A stretch of 39,234 nt of DNA from Flavobacterium aurantiibacter (GCF_002251775.1 NZ_NOXX01000181.1:1-39234), one strand, 5' to 3'. Positions 8,363 to 15,823 are shown, counted from the first letter of the stretch. The notes: generated by a model from the sequence alone, not told the origin. A program made the numbers and translations.

Positions 8363-9097
8363 ATGAATTGTATAGCAGTTATACCGGCACGTTTAGAATC
8401 AACACGGCTTCCGCGGAAGTTATTACAGGATTTAGGTGGCGAAGCCGTTATCGTTCGTACGTATCGCGCTGTAAATGAAACGGGCTTATTCGATAAAGTT
8501 TTGGTTGCAACCGATTCTGAAGAAATCGCCGACGTTATTAAAGCCGCCGGAGGAGCCGTTTTCATGAGCTTGAAAGCACACGAATCGGGTAGCGATCGTA
8601 TTGCCGAAGCTGTCAAAGACCTTGATTGCGACGTTGTAATAAATATTCAAGGCGACGAACCGTTCGTGGATGCCACGCTGCTTAAACAACTTGTGTCGGT
8701 TTTTGAAAACGATGTGCATCGAACGGTCGATGTTGCTTCGGTCATGACTCGTCTGACGGAACAGGGAGCAATCGAAAATCCGAACCATGTAAAAGTTGTT
8801 GTCGATTCAAAGCAACATGCCTTGTATTTCTCGCGTTTACCTATTCCGTACCTGCGCGAAGGTGGCGAGAAAACTATATATTTCAAGCACATTGGTGTTT
8901 ATGGTTTCAGAAAAAATGCTTTGTTGTCTTTTGCAGCATTGCCCGCTGGTATTTTAGAAAATAGCGAGAAATTAGAACAACTGCGTTACCTCGAAAACGG
9001 TTTTCGAATTAAAATGGTGGAAACCGAGCAGCAATCGATTGGCATTGACACGGCAGCCGACTTAGAGCTGGCGCGCACTTATTTGAAAAACCACTAA
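8363..9097 (+). CDS. kdsB: 3-deoxy-manno-octulosonate cytidylyltransferase
   Basis: About 244-residue enzyme that activates Kdo with CTP to CMP-Kdo for lipopolysaccharide core synthesis, so the host has an LPS outer membrane. The N-terminal nucleotide-binding motif is IPARLESTRLPRKLL. It continues with VATDSEEIADV, HESGSDRIAEA, VINIQGDEPFVD (metal-binding Asp) and HIGVYGFRKNALL, and ends GIDTAADLELA. I place the start at the ATG at 8363, because family members begin a few residues before IPAR and this leaves two bases after the previous stop. An ATG at 8351 would add four residues and overlap the YdbT-like gene by ten bases. It is the last gene of the menD operon. Confidence 0.93.
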   Translation: MNCIAVIPARLESTRLPRKLLQDLGGEAVIVRTYRAVNETGLFDKVLVATDSEEIADVIKAAGGAVFMSLKAHESGSDRIAEAVKDLDCDVVINIQGDEPFVDATLLKQLVSVFENDVHRTVDVASVMTRLTEQGAIENPNHVKVVVDSKQHALYFSRLPIPYLREGGEKTIYFKHIGVYGFRKNALLSFAALPAGILENSEKLEQLRYLENGFRIKMVETEQQSIGIDTAADLELARTYLKNH

Positions 9098-9143
9098 AAA
9101 ACCTGCTACTTTTCGACAACAAAATATATCTAAGGAAAACCCT

Positions 9144-9151
9144 TAAATTTG
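9144..9151 (+). promoter_or_regulatory. Putative -7 box (TAAATTTG)
   Basis: TAAATTTG matches TAnnTTTG and ends 22 bases before the DUF4920 lipoprotein start. It would drive the three overlapping genes down to mnmD. The -33 element is not clear. Confidence 0.4.
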
Positions 9152-9173
9152 AAAACGATTCTAAAATAATTCC

Positions 9174-9818
9174 ATGAAAAAAATTCTCCTTTTCGTTACG
9201 TTAAGTGCAGCACTTGTTAGCTGTAAAAAAGAACAAGAAAGTGAAGCCGTTGCTACAAATCAAGAAAAAGTAGTACATACCGACGCTACTGCGCAGTCAG
9301 CTGAAATGCCGGAAGCAACGGAAGCAACGGAGACAACAGAGACACCAGAAGCCGCTGAAGCTGAAGAAACCGAAAAAATAGAAGTGAAGGAAAATACTTC
9401 TAAAACTCCTACTGTTTCTTACGCGAAGTTCGGAGCGTCTGTATCGGATAAAAACGTATTGTCAAAAGAGCAGATGCTACAGAAGTATGCTAAACTTAAA
9501 AAAGGCGATACCATTCAAGTAAAATTTCGCAGTAAAATTGGTTCCGTTTGCAAAAAGAAAGGTTGCTGGATGAAAATGGATTTGGCCTCAGGCAAGGAAT
9601 CGTTTATTAGATTTAAAGATTACGGATTTTTCGTGCCTTTAAATGCCGATGGCTCAACAGCAATTGTTAGCGGAAAAGCGTTTATCGATGTAGTTTCAGT
9701 AGATGAGTTAAAGCACTATGAGAAGGATGCGGGTAAATCGCAAGCTGAAATTGATAAAATTACCGAACCAAAAATCACCTACGCATTTACTGCAGACGGT
9801 GTACTAATCGAAGAATAA
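9174..9818 (+). CDS. DUF4920 lipoprotein
   Basis: 214-residue predicted lipoprotein with signal KKILLFVTLSAALVSC and lipidation at Cys17. A low-complexity linker rich in Glu, Ala and Thr (about 18-78) is followed by a DUF4920 domain (about 82-214). The domain begins YAKFGASVSDKNVLS and contains KIGSVCKKKGCWMKM, where Cys126 and Cys131 form a CxxxxC pair, the family hallmark. The biochemical role of DUF4920 is not established; the conserved cysteines suggest metal or redox chemistry. It overlaps the next gene by one base (TAATG), and that gene encodes a CXXCH lipoprotein, so the two may share a periplasmic task. Confidence 0.85.
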   Translation: MKKILLFVTLSAALVSCKKEQESEAVATNQEKVVHTDATAQSAEMPEATEATETTETPEAAEAEETEKIEVKENTSKTPTVSYAKFGASVSDKNVLSKEQMLQKYAKLKKGDTIQVKFRSKIGSVCKKKGCWMKMDLASGKESFIRFKDYGFFVPLNADGSTAIVSGKAFIDVVSVDELKHYEKDAGKSQAEIDKITEPKITYAFTADGVLIEE

Positions 9819-10282
9819 TGCGCGTTTTTTTCATTCTTTTGGCAAGCTTTATTTTCTTTGGTTGTTCCGAGAAGAAAGTCGACACGCAAACGGCGAAAGT
9901 TAAAGATTCGGCTAATTGCAAAACGACTATAGCTAAAAAATCGAAGTTTCAAATGTATGAAATGTCGGAAATGGCTGCTTTAATGGAGCAGATGTACGTT
10001 GAAAATACGCGAATAAAAGCAACGTTTACCAGCGGCGGCGAAATAGGCACTTATCCCGTGGTTTTCGACAAGATTTATTCGGCAAAAATGACCGATTCGA
10101 CAGATAACGACGCATTTTTTCAGGCGAAAGCCAAAGAGTTTTTAAAGCATCAAAAACTAATTTACAGCGATACAAAAAATGCACGAACGCACTACCAAGC
10201 TGCAATCAATGCCTGTATTAGCTGTCATGAGAAAAAATGCGGCGGACCGATTGCGCGGATCAAAACACTTAAATTAGAGTGA
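9818..10282 (+). CDS. Lipoprotein with one c-type heme motif (CXXCH)
   Basis: 154-residue predicted lipoprotein. The signal is RVFFILLASFIFFGC, with Cys16 as the lipid site. Residues 133-137 read CISCH, a single c-type heme attachment motif close to the C-terminus, and a further Cys lies at 141. The helical middle part (about 48-130, with MYEMSEMAALMEQMY and FLKHQKLIY) resembles cytochrome c'-like four-helix proteins, where the heme motif is C-terminal; this is an inference. It is translationally coupled to the DUF4920 gene upstream, and its stop overlaps the GTG start of mnmD by four bases. Confidence 0.7.
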   Translation: MRVFFILLASFIFFGCSEKKVDTQTAKVKDSANCKTTIAKKSKFQMYEMSEMAALMEQMYVENTRIKATFTSGGEIGTYPVVFDKIYSAKMTDSTDNDAFFQAKAKEFLKHQKLIYSDTKNARTHYQAAINACISCHEKKCGGPIARIKTLKLE

Positions 10283-10950
10283 TTCGAGAAATCATAACCA
10301 CCAGCGATGGCTCATCGACGATCCGCTTACCCGAAGTCGATGAGCATTATCATTCCAAACACGGCGCTATTCAGGAAGCACAACATGTATTTATAAAAAA
10401 CGGATTAGAGCGCCTTTCACAAAAAAAGGTACGGATCCTAGAAATTGGCTACGGAACCGGTTTAAACGCACTTTTAACGGCGCTTTACGCAGAAGAACAA
10501 CTACTGGAAATTGATTATACAGGAGTTGAAGCCTATCCGATTGAAACGGCCGAACATCGAGCCATGAATTATCCGGAATTACTTGATACACCAGCAGCCA
10601 AGCCGATTTTTGAAAAACTGTTTGAAGCAGAGTGGGAGCAGGCAAAAACGATCTCATCTTATTTTAAATTAACAAAACGAAAGTTGCTTTTCGAGCAAAT
10701 TGAATTTAAAGCCGCGTTCGACTTAATTTATTTCGACGCTTTTGGTTATCGTGTACAACCCGATCTATGGTCGGCAGATATATTTTCTAGAATGTACCAA
10801 GCACTTGATTCTGAAGGAATTTTGGTAACCTATGCAGCACGCTCCGTAATCAAACGAAATCTAGAAAGCGTCGGTTTTCAAGTACAAAAAGTGCCCGGAC
10901 CTCCCGGAAAACGTGAAATGTTTGTTGTTTATAAGCGTTCTAAACTTTAA
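10279..10950 (+). CDS. mnmD: tRNA 5-methylaminomethyl-2-thiouridine methyltransferase (MnmD-type)
   Basis: 223-residue SAM-dependent methyltransferase for the last step of the wobble uridine-34 modification that MnmE helps start. The N-terminus has EVDEHYHSKHGAIQEAQHVF, and the SAM-binding loop is EIGYGTGLN (about 56-64). The acidic motif DLIYFDAFGYRVQPDLW holds the catalytic Asp. The C-terminus ends KVPGPPGKREMFVVYKR, typical of the DUF752/MnmD family. It is the stand-alone methyltransferase, not the bifunctional MnmC fused to an oxidase. The start is GTG at 10279, overlapping the previous stop (GTGA). mnmE, the GTPase of the same tRNA pathway, lies at the other end of the window. Confidence 0.88.
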   Translation: MIREIITTSDGSSTIRLPEVDEHYHSKHGAIQEAQHVFIKNGLERLSQKKVRILEIGYGTGLNALLTALYAEEQLLEIDYTGVEAYPIETAEHRAMNYPELLDTPAAKPIFEKLFEAEWEQAKTISSYFKLTKRKLLFEQIEFKAAFDLIYFDAFGYRVQPDLWSADIFSRMYQALDSEGILVTYAARSVIKRNLESVGFQVQKVPGPPGKREMFVVYKRSKL

Positions 10951-11007
10951 CAATTGTTTTACAGATTGTTTAACACAGGACGTACGAAATCGATTTAGTA
11001 CATTTTG

Positions 11008-11015
11008 TATCTTTG
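11008..11015 (+). promoter_or_regulatory. Putative -7 box (TATCTTTG)
   Basis: TATCTTTG matches TAnnTTTG, 26 bases before the ATG of the 65-residue gene. It supports that short reading frame as a transcribed gene. Confidence 0.4.
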
Positions 11016-11041
11016 ACAAACCAGTGTAAAAAACAGACACG

Positions 11042-11239
11042 ATGAGAGGAACAATGGTTGCGTACACCAAGACGATCTTGGAACGAGTTAGTTTTGATCC
11101 GAAGCTTTTTCGCAAAGAATTGGAAAAAGCAGTTAAAGTGTTACTTCCTTATGAAATAGAACAACTGAGGGAATGGCTTACCCAGTTTGTTCACGGTAAA
11201 CCCGAATTGAGCGACTGCCCGAATTTGCTTCCGGCCTAA
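11042..11239 (+). CDS. Small conserved Bacteroidota protein of unknown function
   Basis: 65-residue basic, mostly helical protein starting MRGTMVAYTKTILERVSFD, followed by PKLFRKELEKAVKVLLPYEIE. I recognise this as a short protein recurrent in Bacteroidota, but no function is known to me. It has its own promoter-like box 26 bases upstream and stands alone between mnmD and the convergent NlpC/P60 gene. The stop codon overlaps the stop of the convergent gene by a few bases. Its conserved size and charged helices could suit a nucleic-acid or ribosome-associated role, but that is speculation. Confidence 0.65.
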   Translation: MRGTMVAYTKTILERVSFDPKLFRKELEKAVKVLLPYEIEQLREWLTQFVHGKPELSDCPNLLPA

Positions 11240-12000
11240 AAAATCTTTTTAATCACGCGAAGTTTGTGCGTATGCTTGCGCAGTTCGGCATTATAAATCC
11301 CGAGGTGGTCGAGGCGATCTACACGAACTTTCCCTGAAGCATGAATGATGTAGTTATCTTTCATAATGATGCCCACGTGGATGATTTTTCCATCCTCGTT
11401 ATCAAAAAATGCCAAATCGCCTGGTTCGCTTTCTTCAATAAAACTCAAACCTTCGCCTTGGGTTGCTTGTTGTGATGCATCGCGAAGTAGTTTGTAGCCG
11501 TTTAGTTTGTAAACCATTTGCGTGAATCCGCTGCAATCAATGCCAAACGGACTCTTTCCGCCCCACAAATACGGCGCGTTCAAATACAGAAATGCCGTTT
11601 TTACGATGTTTTCCTTCGGATGTTGTCCGCAAACTTTCATGCCTTCGAAGACATAGCCTTTCGGGTTTAGTTTGCTGTGATACAAACCGCTAATGACTGC
11701 TCCGAGCGGAATTGCGAGTAATTCGTCTTCCGCAGTGATGAGATAATCAATTAAATCGCCGTTAAGCACAGTCGGTTCCGCTTCGATTTTTTGAAATTCA
11801 GTTTCTGAAATTTCCAAGAATTGCTTTTCGTCGATCCAACCTTCGTAATTGTCGAATGCACAACGAATTCTTCGCCACTGTTTTTGTACTTCGAGTATTT
11901 CGAAAGTATCTCCATACAGCAATTGCGAAACAATTTCGCTTCGATCAGAAGATTCAGCGCGAATGGGGACAATCGCTAAATCACAAATTCCGTACTTCAT
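11236..12000 (-). CDS. NlpC/P60 (C40) cell-wall hydrolase with SH3-like domains
   Basis: 254-residue peptidase expected to cut peptidoglycan stem peptides (gamma-D-Glu-diamino acid type). The N-terminal half (about 1-60) is a bacterial SH3 domain (VPIRAESSDRSEIVSQLLYG...WRRIRCAFDNYEGWI), and a second SH3-like segment spans about 80-130. The catalytic domain (about 131-254) has YLWGGKSPFGIDCSGF with nucleophile Cys156, then KIIHVGI with His208 and YIIHASG with His220 completing the triad. No signal peptide is visible, so cytoplasmic recycling of cell-wall peptides, as for YkfC-type enzymes, is an alternative to export. It lies 11 bases after the thiolase gene on the same strand. Confidence 0.87.
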   Translation of the reverse strand: MKYGICDLAIVPIRAESSDRSEIVSQLLYGDTFEILEVQKQWRRIRCAFDNYEGWIDEKQFLEISETEFQKIEAEPTVLNGDLIDYLITAEDELLAIPLGAVISGLYHSKLNPKGYVFEGMKVCGQHPKENIVKTAFLYLNAPYLWGGKSPFGIDCSGFTQMVYKLNGYKLLRDASQQATQGEGLSFIEESEPGDLAFFDNEDGKIIHVGIIMKDNYIIHASGKVRVDRLDHLGIYNAELRKHTHKLRVIKKIF

Positions 12001-12011
12001 CAGGGAATTAA

Positions 12012-13190
12012 TTAGGCCAACTCAATTACTAGCGCTGAGGCACCACCACCACCATTACAGATAGCAGCTGCACCAATTTTTCCATTGTTTTGAGCCAAAA
12101 CGTTTAATAAGGTAACAACAATACGCGCACCACTGCATCCTAGCGGATGTCCGAGCGATACTGCGCCACCATTTACGTTTACTTTATCGTTTGGCAAACC
12201 AAGAATTTTGGCATTCGCTAATCCAACAACCGAAAATGCTTCGTTGAATTCAAAGAAATCAACATCGGCAACACTGAGTGCTACTTTTTCTAACGCAATA
12301 GGCAGCGCTTTTGCAGGAGTAGTGGTAAACCATTTTGGTTCTTGCGCGGCATCTGCATAACTTCTAATGTATGCTAAAGGTTTAATTCCGAGTTCGTTTG
12401 CTTTCGCTTCGCTCATCAAAACCACCGCAGCTGCACCGTCGTTTATCGTTGAGGCATTAGCTGCTGTTACGGTTCCGTCTTTGGTAAACGCCGGATTCAA
12501 GGTTGGAATTTTATCCAATTTTACATTGGTGTATTCTTCGTCGCGCGTGACCATAATCGGTTCGCCTTTGCGTTGCGGTACCGCTACTGGAACAACTTCG
12601 TTATCAAATTTTCCGCTGTCCCACGCTGCTGCCGCACGTTGGTACGATTGAATGGCGAAAGCATCTTGCTCTTCACGTGAAAAATTGTATTCTTTCGCAC
12701 ACAAATCGGCGCAAACACCCATAGCATTTTGGTCGTATGCATCTTGCAAACCGTCGCGTTGCATACCATCTACGAAAGTAACAGGACCAAATTTAGCTCC
12801 GGTTCTCAAATGTGCGTAATGCGGAATAAGGCTCATGTTTTCCATACCGCCTGCTACAACTATATGTGCATCGCCGTTTGCAATTGCTTGAGCACCTTGC
12901 ATAATGGCTTTCATACCACTGGCACAAACTTTATTTACAGTGGTTGTGGGCACTGTATTTGGGATTCCAGCAAAGATGCTTGCTTGAGTTGCGGGCGCTT
13001 GTCCGGCACCGGCTTGTACTACTTGTCCCATTAAAACTTCGTCGACCAAAGCAGCGTCTAAATTGATTTTTCCGAGTGCTCCTTTGATGGCAGCTGCACC
13101 TAAATGTGTGGCAGGAACGGTTGATAAAGCTCCCATAAAACTACCAATTGGGGTTCGGGCAGCAGCTACGATGACGACTTTTGTGCTCAT
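12012..13190 (-). CDS. Acetyl-CoA acetyltransferase (thiolase)
   Basis: 392-residue thiolase that condenses two acetyl-CoA to acetoacetyl-CoA or runs the reverse. The acyl-accepting cysteine is Cys89 in NKVCASGMKA. The C-terminal domain has NVNGGAVSLGHPLGCSGAR, with the catalytic His, and AAICNGGGGASALVIE with the second active-site Cys. Length and motifs fit the biosynthetic AtoB/PhaA class. Upstream on the minus strand a TAATTTCG box near 13218-13225 is one base off the Bacteroidota -7 consensus. This gene is the last chromosomal gene before the island and is intact. Confidence 0.92.
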   Translation of the reverse strand: MSTKVVIVAAARTPIGSFMGALSTVPATHLGAAAIKGALGKINLDAALVDEVLMGQVVQAGAGQAPATQASIFAGIPNTVPTTTVNKVCASGMKAIMQGAQAIANGDAHIVVAGGMENMSLIPHYAHLRTGAKFGPVTFVDGMQRDGLQDAYDQNAMGVCADLCAKEYNFSREEQDAFAIQSYQRAAAAWDSGKFDNEVVPVAVPQRKGEPIMVTRDEEYTNVKLDKIPTLNPAFTKDGTVTAANASTINDGAAAVVLMSEAKANELGIKPLAYIRSYADAAQEPKWFTTTPAKALPIALEKVALSVADVDFFEFNEAFSVVGLANAKILGLPNDKVNVNGGAVSLGHPLGCSGARIVVTLLNVLAQNNGKIGAAAICNGGGGASALVIELA

Positions 13191-13557
13191 AAGTGAAATT
13201 TTCAGGTTGAATGGTTGCGAAATTAGTAAAAATCGGTTGTTTTGGAGGAGTTTTTTGAAGGGATTTTTAAAGAGTAGGCAAGTGGTTATGTATCTGAATC
13301 AAGGTGTAGTGTTTTTATGATCTTATTTTGAGTTATTGGATGAAGCAGAAATACTAGAAACATCAGAAAAGAGATTACGTATTTTAATAATTCTATTCAT
13401 CTTTAGTAATTTGTGACGGATCTTTTAAAATGTAGAACAGAAATTTCTACAATCTTTTGAAAAAGAAGCCATTAGCGTTAAAATTTCGCTGGTAATTTTA
13501 CAAGCTTGCTTCAGTTATGATAGTATCATTGGATAGTATCAAAAGCATGGGTTTATG
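13191..13557. other. AT-rich stretch without a convincing gene, thiolase promoter to attL
   Basis: Apart from the thiolase promoter region, this part holds no open frame I can support. A short direct repeat (ATAGTATCA at about 13520 and GATAGTATCA at about 13532) lies shortly before the island end. I see no tRNA here. It is probably the original downstream region of mnmE. Confidence 0.4.
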
Positions 13558-13575
13558 TTACTTTCCTATACAAAA
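13558..13575 (-). repeat. attL: second copy of the mnmE 3' end (FCIGK-stop)
   Basis: On the minus strand this reads TTTTGTATAGGAAAGTAA, coding F-C-I-G-K-stop, the invariant C-terminus of MnmE. The true mnmE end at 37734-37751 reads TTTTGTATCGGGAAGTAG. The two agree at 15 of 18 bases, and all three differences are synonymous third positions. The longest shared run is ATACAAAAA on the plus strand (13568-13576 and 37744-37752). No mnmE body is attached here, so this is the attachment-site copy left at the far end of the island. Confidence 0.8.
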
Positions 13576-13610
13576 AGTAATTATCTTTGATATTCAATTA
13601 GTTATGAAGA

Positions 13611-13655
13611 TTGGGCAACAAATAGGCAACAAAATCTGTAAAATTGGTGACAAAT
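13611..13655 (+). repeat. Left-end arm-type repeats
   Basis: Three direct copies of a TTGGGCAACAAA-like word: 13611-13622 (exact), 13624-13634 (AGGCAACAAAA), and 13644-13655 (TTGGTGACAAAT, diverged). They lie 36 to 80 bases inside attL. The same word occurs at the other island end in the same orientation, so they are likely integrase arm-binding sites. Confidence 0.65.
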
Positions 13656-13677
13656 AAGAGAAAATGAGCTTGCTTTG

Positions 13678-14172
13678 TTAGAACCTATCCACCTGCAAAT
13701 ATAAACCTTTTTTCTTTGTTTTAGCCTTCAAATTGAGTTCTTGATACTTTGGTAGTTCGGTACAATAAAGTTTATCATAAGCCTTTGCAAAGCCGTTTTT
13801 GACCATTATTTCGTTTAAGGTGTTGCCGTTAGGCAATACCACATAAGCCAAAGTTCTGCCGTATGGGTCTTGCTCGTTGCCTACTTCTTGAATTAATGTA
13901 ATCCGCTTTCCAATCTTTGCCTTAGTTCTTAAAAATTCATAAGACTGGTGTGCAAGCTCTATCAAAAAACGCCCTGATAAATGAGTTTCTCTTTCGTCCT
14001 GCTTTAGTTTTTTGCAAGGTGTCAACTCTGGTGCATCAATACCATAAAATCGTATTTCTTCCTCTTTATTTGAAATAATATTCTTTGCAATTATACCATC
14101 TCCATCAACCACTTTTACAATTTCGTAGTTGGTTTTAATTATTGTCGAACACTTTACATCTAATTGCCTCAT
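13678..14172 (-). CDS. Thermonuclease-family (SNase-like) nuclease
   Basis: 164-residue protein of the staphylococcal nuclease fold, expected to cleave DNA or RNA with calcium. The residues equivalent to the SNase active site are present: Asp23 in KVVDGDG, Arg41, Asp46 and Glu49 in RFYGIDAPE, and Arg106 in DPYGRTLAYV. No export signal is visible, unlike secreted SNases; related proteins are common on plasmids and integrative elements. It reads towards attL and is separated by 82 bases from the divergent 267-residue gene, with a palindrome between them. It may be a cargo or maintenance gene of the island. Confidence 0.85.
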   Translation of the reverse strand: MRQLDVKCSTIIKTNYEIVKVVDGDGIIAKNIISNKEEEIRFYGIDAPELTPCKKLKQDERETHLSGRFLIELAHQSYEFLRTKAKIGKRITLIQEVGNEQDPYGRTLAYVVLPNGNTLNEIMVKNGFAKAYDKLYCTELPKYQELNLKAKTKKKGLYLQVDRF

Positions 14173-14210
14173 ATTGCACTATTTAAGTAATTGATTTACA
14201 GCTTTTTATG

Positions 14211-14224
14211 GTGTAAATTTACAC
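14211..14224. promoter_or_regulatory. Perfect 14-bp palindrome, candidate operator
   Basis: GTGTAAATTTACAC is a perfect palindrome in the 82-base gap between the divergent thermonuclease and 267-residue genes. It contains TAAATTTA on both strands, close to the TAnnTTTG box. A dimeric repressor could control both genes here; no repressor gene is adjacent. Confidence 0.45.
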
Positions 14225-14254
14225 TAAATTTTATAATTAAAAAAGCGTATCATT

Positions 14255-15058
14255 ATGGCAAGACAGAAAGGACATATTAAATATGTTGGAACACTCGGAG
14301 AAGTTAGACACTTCAAAATTAAAGGTAACGATGGCTACTATGCAGGATTAAAAGGTGGACCATCATCGGAACAAATTGCATCTGACCCTGCTTTCGTTCG
14401 TACTCGTGAGAATATGAATGAATTTGGAGGTAGTGCGATTGCTGGAAGATCATTGAGAACCAGTATTGCAAATCTTATCCGTAATAATGGCGATAGTCAA
14501 GTTACTGGGAGAATTACCGCAATAATGAAAAGAATCAATCTTGAAGATGGTTCAGAGGTAAGAGGTCAAAGAGCAATTTTAGTAACTGTAGCACCGCAAT
14601 ATTTAGACGGTTTTGAGTTCAATAAATTTGCTTCTTTAAATGGCGTATTTAATGCTCCTTACACTATTACTCCAAGTGCAGGAAGAGATAGTTCAACATT
14701 GGATATTGCCCCATTCAATCCATTAGATAGAATGTATATTCCTGCTGGAGCAACCCATTTTAAAATTATCAATGCTATTACAGTATTGTCTGATTTTGAA
14801 TACAACAGTACAACTGGAACCTATGAGCCGAAGGATATTGCCACAAATGGATTGACAGATGTACAAGATTCGGGATATTTACCTGTTAATGCTCTAACTT
14901 CTGCAATAAGTGTTGTTAGTACTTTGCCAGGTTCTCCAACTGTTTCAGCTGATGTGTCGGTGGTAAATTTGTTGGCAGTTGAATTTTATCAAGAAGTTAA
15001 TTCAAATTACTACTTGTTTTCGCAAGGTAATGCGATGAAAGTTGCAAAAATATTCTAA
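14255..15058 (+). CDS. Unrecognised 267-residue protein, recurrent-looking in Flavobacteria
   Basis: I do not recognise a named family. The protein starts MARQKGHIKYVGTLGEVRHF and continues with a Gly-rich stretch (GNDGYYAGLKGGPSSEQI). The N-terminal part (about 1-95) is basic and contains FVRTRENMNEFGGSAIAGRS. The remainder is rich in Thr, Ser, Asn and hydrophobic residues in a beta-like pattern (about 100-267), including FNPLDRMYIPAGATHFKI. There is no signal peptide or transmembrane helix. The pattern could suit a capsid-like or structural beta protein, but this is a guess. It is monocistronic, preceded by a palindromic operator-like site and followed by a strong terminator, so it is probably well expressed. 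Confidence 0.75.
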   Translation: MARQKGHIKYVGTLGEVRHFKIKGNDGYYAGLKGGPSSEQIASDPAFVRTRENMNEFGGSAIAGRSLRTSIANLIRNNGDSQVTGRITAIMKRINLEDGSEVRGQRAILVTVAPQYLDGFEFNKFASLNGVFNAPYTITPSAGRDSSTLDIAPFNPLDRMYIPAGATHFKIINAITVLSDFEYNSTTGTYEPKDIATNGLTDVQDSGYLPVNALTSAISVVSTLPGSPTVSADVSVVNLLAVEFYQEVNSNYYLFSQGNAMKVAKIF

Positions 15059-15098
15059 TTCTTCATCAGTGAATTAGACGATTTCGGAAAATCGGGAA

Positions 15099-15126
15099 AG
15101 CCTGCTCTATTGAGTAGGCTTTTTTC
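15099..15126 (+). terminator. Rho-independent terminator after the 267-residue gene
   Basis: AGCCTGCTC (15099-15107) and GAGTAGGCT (15112-15120) form a stem around TATT, followed directly by TTTTTC. It lies about 40 bases after the stop codon. Confidence 0.8.
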
Positions 15127-15208
15127 TTTTGCACCTATTTTCTTATAATGGCGAAATATGGTTTAAATATCTATTCTTTAAGCATAAAATAAATATGAGA
15201 TAAGGGCT

Positions 15209-15634
15209 TTACCTTTTTTTGATATAGCGGTAAAAAATAGCTCTTTTTGCATCATTGATAAGTAGCAAGGTTTCTTTGTATTTTTTCTCCTGCTGCTCTA
15301 AAATTTCTAATGCCTTTACTGACTTATTGAAGCCTTTTAAATCGGTGCTGGCTTGCTCTAATCCAGTATTTATAGCTTGTTTACAATCGCCAATGGTAAT
15401 GAATGGAATAACAGAACCTTTTAAAAAATATTCAAAGGATTTTGCCTTCCACAATCCGAAACAAAGCGAGTAAAAAAACTGCTTATCCTCTTCGGTTTTG
15501 GCGGTTAAAACAAAGCAATTCGGGCAAGGCTCGGAAAGTGGTTTTCCGCTGTTATTTCCTTTGCATAGGATGTAAAAATGAGGCTCATTTATTTGAGCTT
15601 TTGGACTGTACGTTTTAAGTGAGAATTTTGCCAT
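15209..15634 (-). CDS. DUF6943-like mobile-element protein
   Basis: About 141 residues from the ATG at 15634, beginning MAKFSLKTYSPKAQINEPHF. The phrases HFYILCKGNNSGKPL and PCPNCFVL (a CPxC pair) and a following helical region resemble a short protein often found on Bacteroidota conjugative elements that I associate with DUF6943. The function is unknown. A longer frame opening at 15817 is rejected, because its extra 61 residues are encoded by an A/T-run and hairpin region and extend past the insertion sequence boundary. The gene faces the island's left end. The IS1182-type element sits about 150 bases upstream and may have cut it from its native promoter. Confidence 0.65.
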   Translation of the reverse strand: MAKFSLKTYSPKAQINEPHFYILCKGNNSGKPLSEPCPNCFVLTAKTEEDKQFFYSLCFGLWKAKSFEYFLKGSVIPFITIGDCKQAINTGLEQASTDLKGFNKSVKALEILEQQEKKYKETLLLINDAKRAIFYRYIKKR

Positions 15635-15654
15635 TTTGAGATGATTTTGTTTGC

Positions 15655-15771
15655 TTCCGAAATCCCCTCGGACAAAAAATTTTTTGACAAAGAAAAAAAC
15701 GAAAAAAAAAGAAAGCCATCTCATCAGGTGGTGGAGATTGGACAAGCAAGGTTTTTGAGAAAAAAATACTA
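15655..15771 (+). repeat. Left arm of a long imperfect inverted repeat split by the IS
   Basis: Read towards the IS, this stretch holds an A-rich run, AGGTGGTGGAGATTGGACA and TTTTTGAGAAAAAAATACTA. The stretch on the other side of the IS (17542-17640), reverse-complemented, gives a matching order: an A-rich run, AGGTGGTTACAATTGGCCCA and GGGTTTTGAAAAAAAATCTCC. Joined without the IS and one target copy, the two would fold into a long imperfect hairpin with GATA in its loop. Confidence 0.6.
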
Positions 15772-15781
15772 CCCGATAGGG
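15772..15781 (+). repeat. Target-site duplication, left copy (CCCGATAGGG)
   Basis: The ten bases CCCGATAGGG directly precede the left inverted repeat of the insertion sequence and recur at 17532-17541 after its right end. This is a direct repeat as left by transposition. Confidence 0.85.
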
Positions 15782-15823
15782 AGGGCACTGAAAAAGTCCT
15801 TTAAATAATAATTGCAATAATTT

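Noticed and set aside
13063-13320. Plus-strand open frame across the thiolase start
   Set aside because: Mostly antisense to the thiolase and without protein-like features beyond it.
13191-13677. A tRNA gene as attachment site
   Set aside because: No cloverleaf-like sequence is visible at either end, and the mnmE 3' end explains the borders.
15635-15817. N-terminal extension of the DUF6943-like gene
   Set aside because: The extra residues (Phe/Lys runs) come from A/T tracts and from inside the IS end, so the start at 15634 is preferred.
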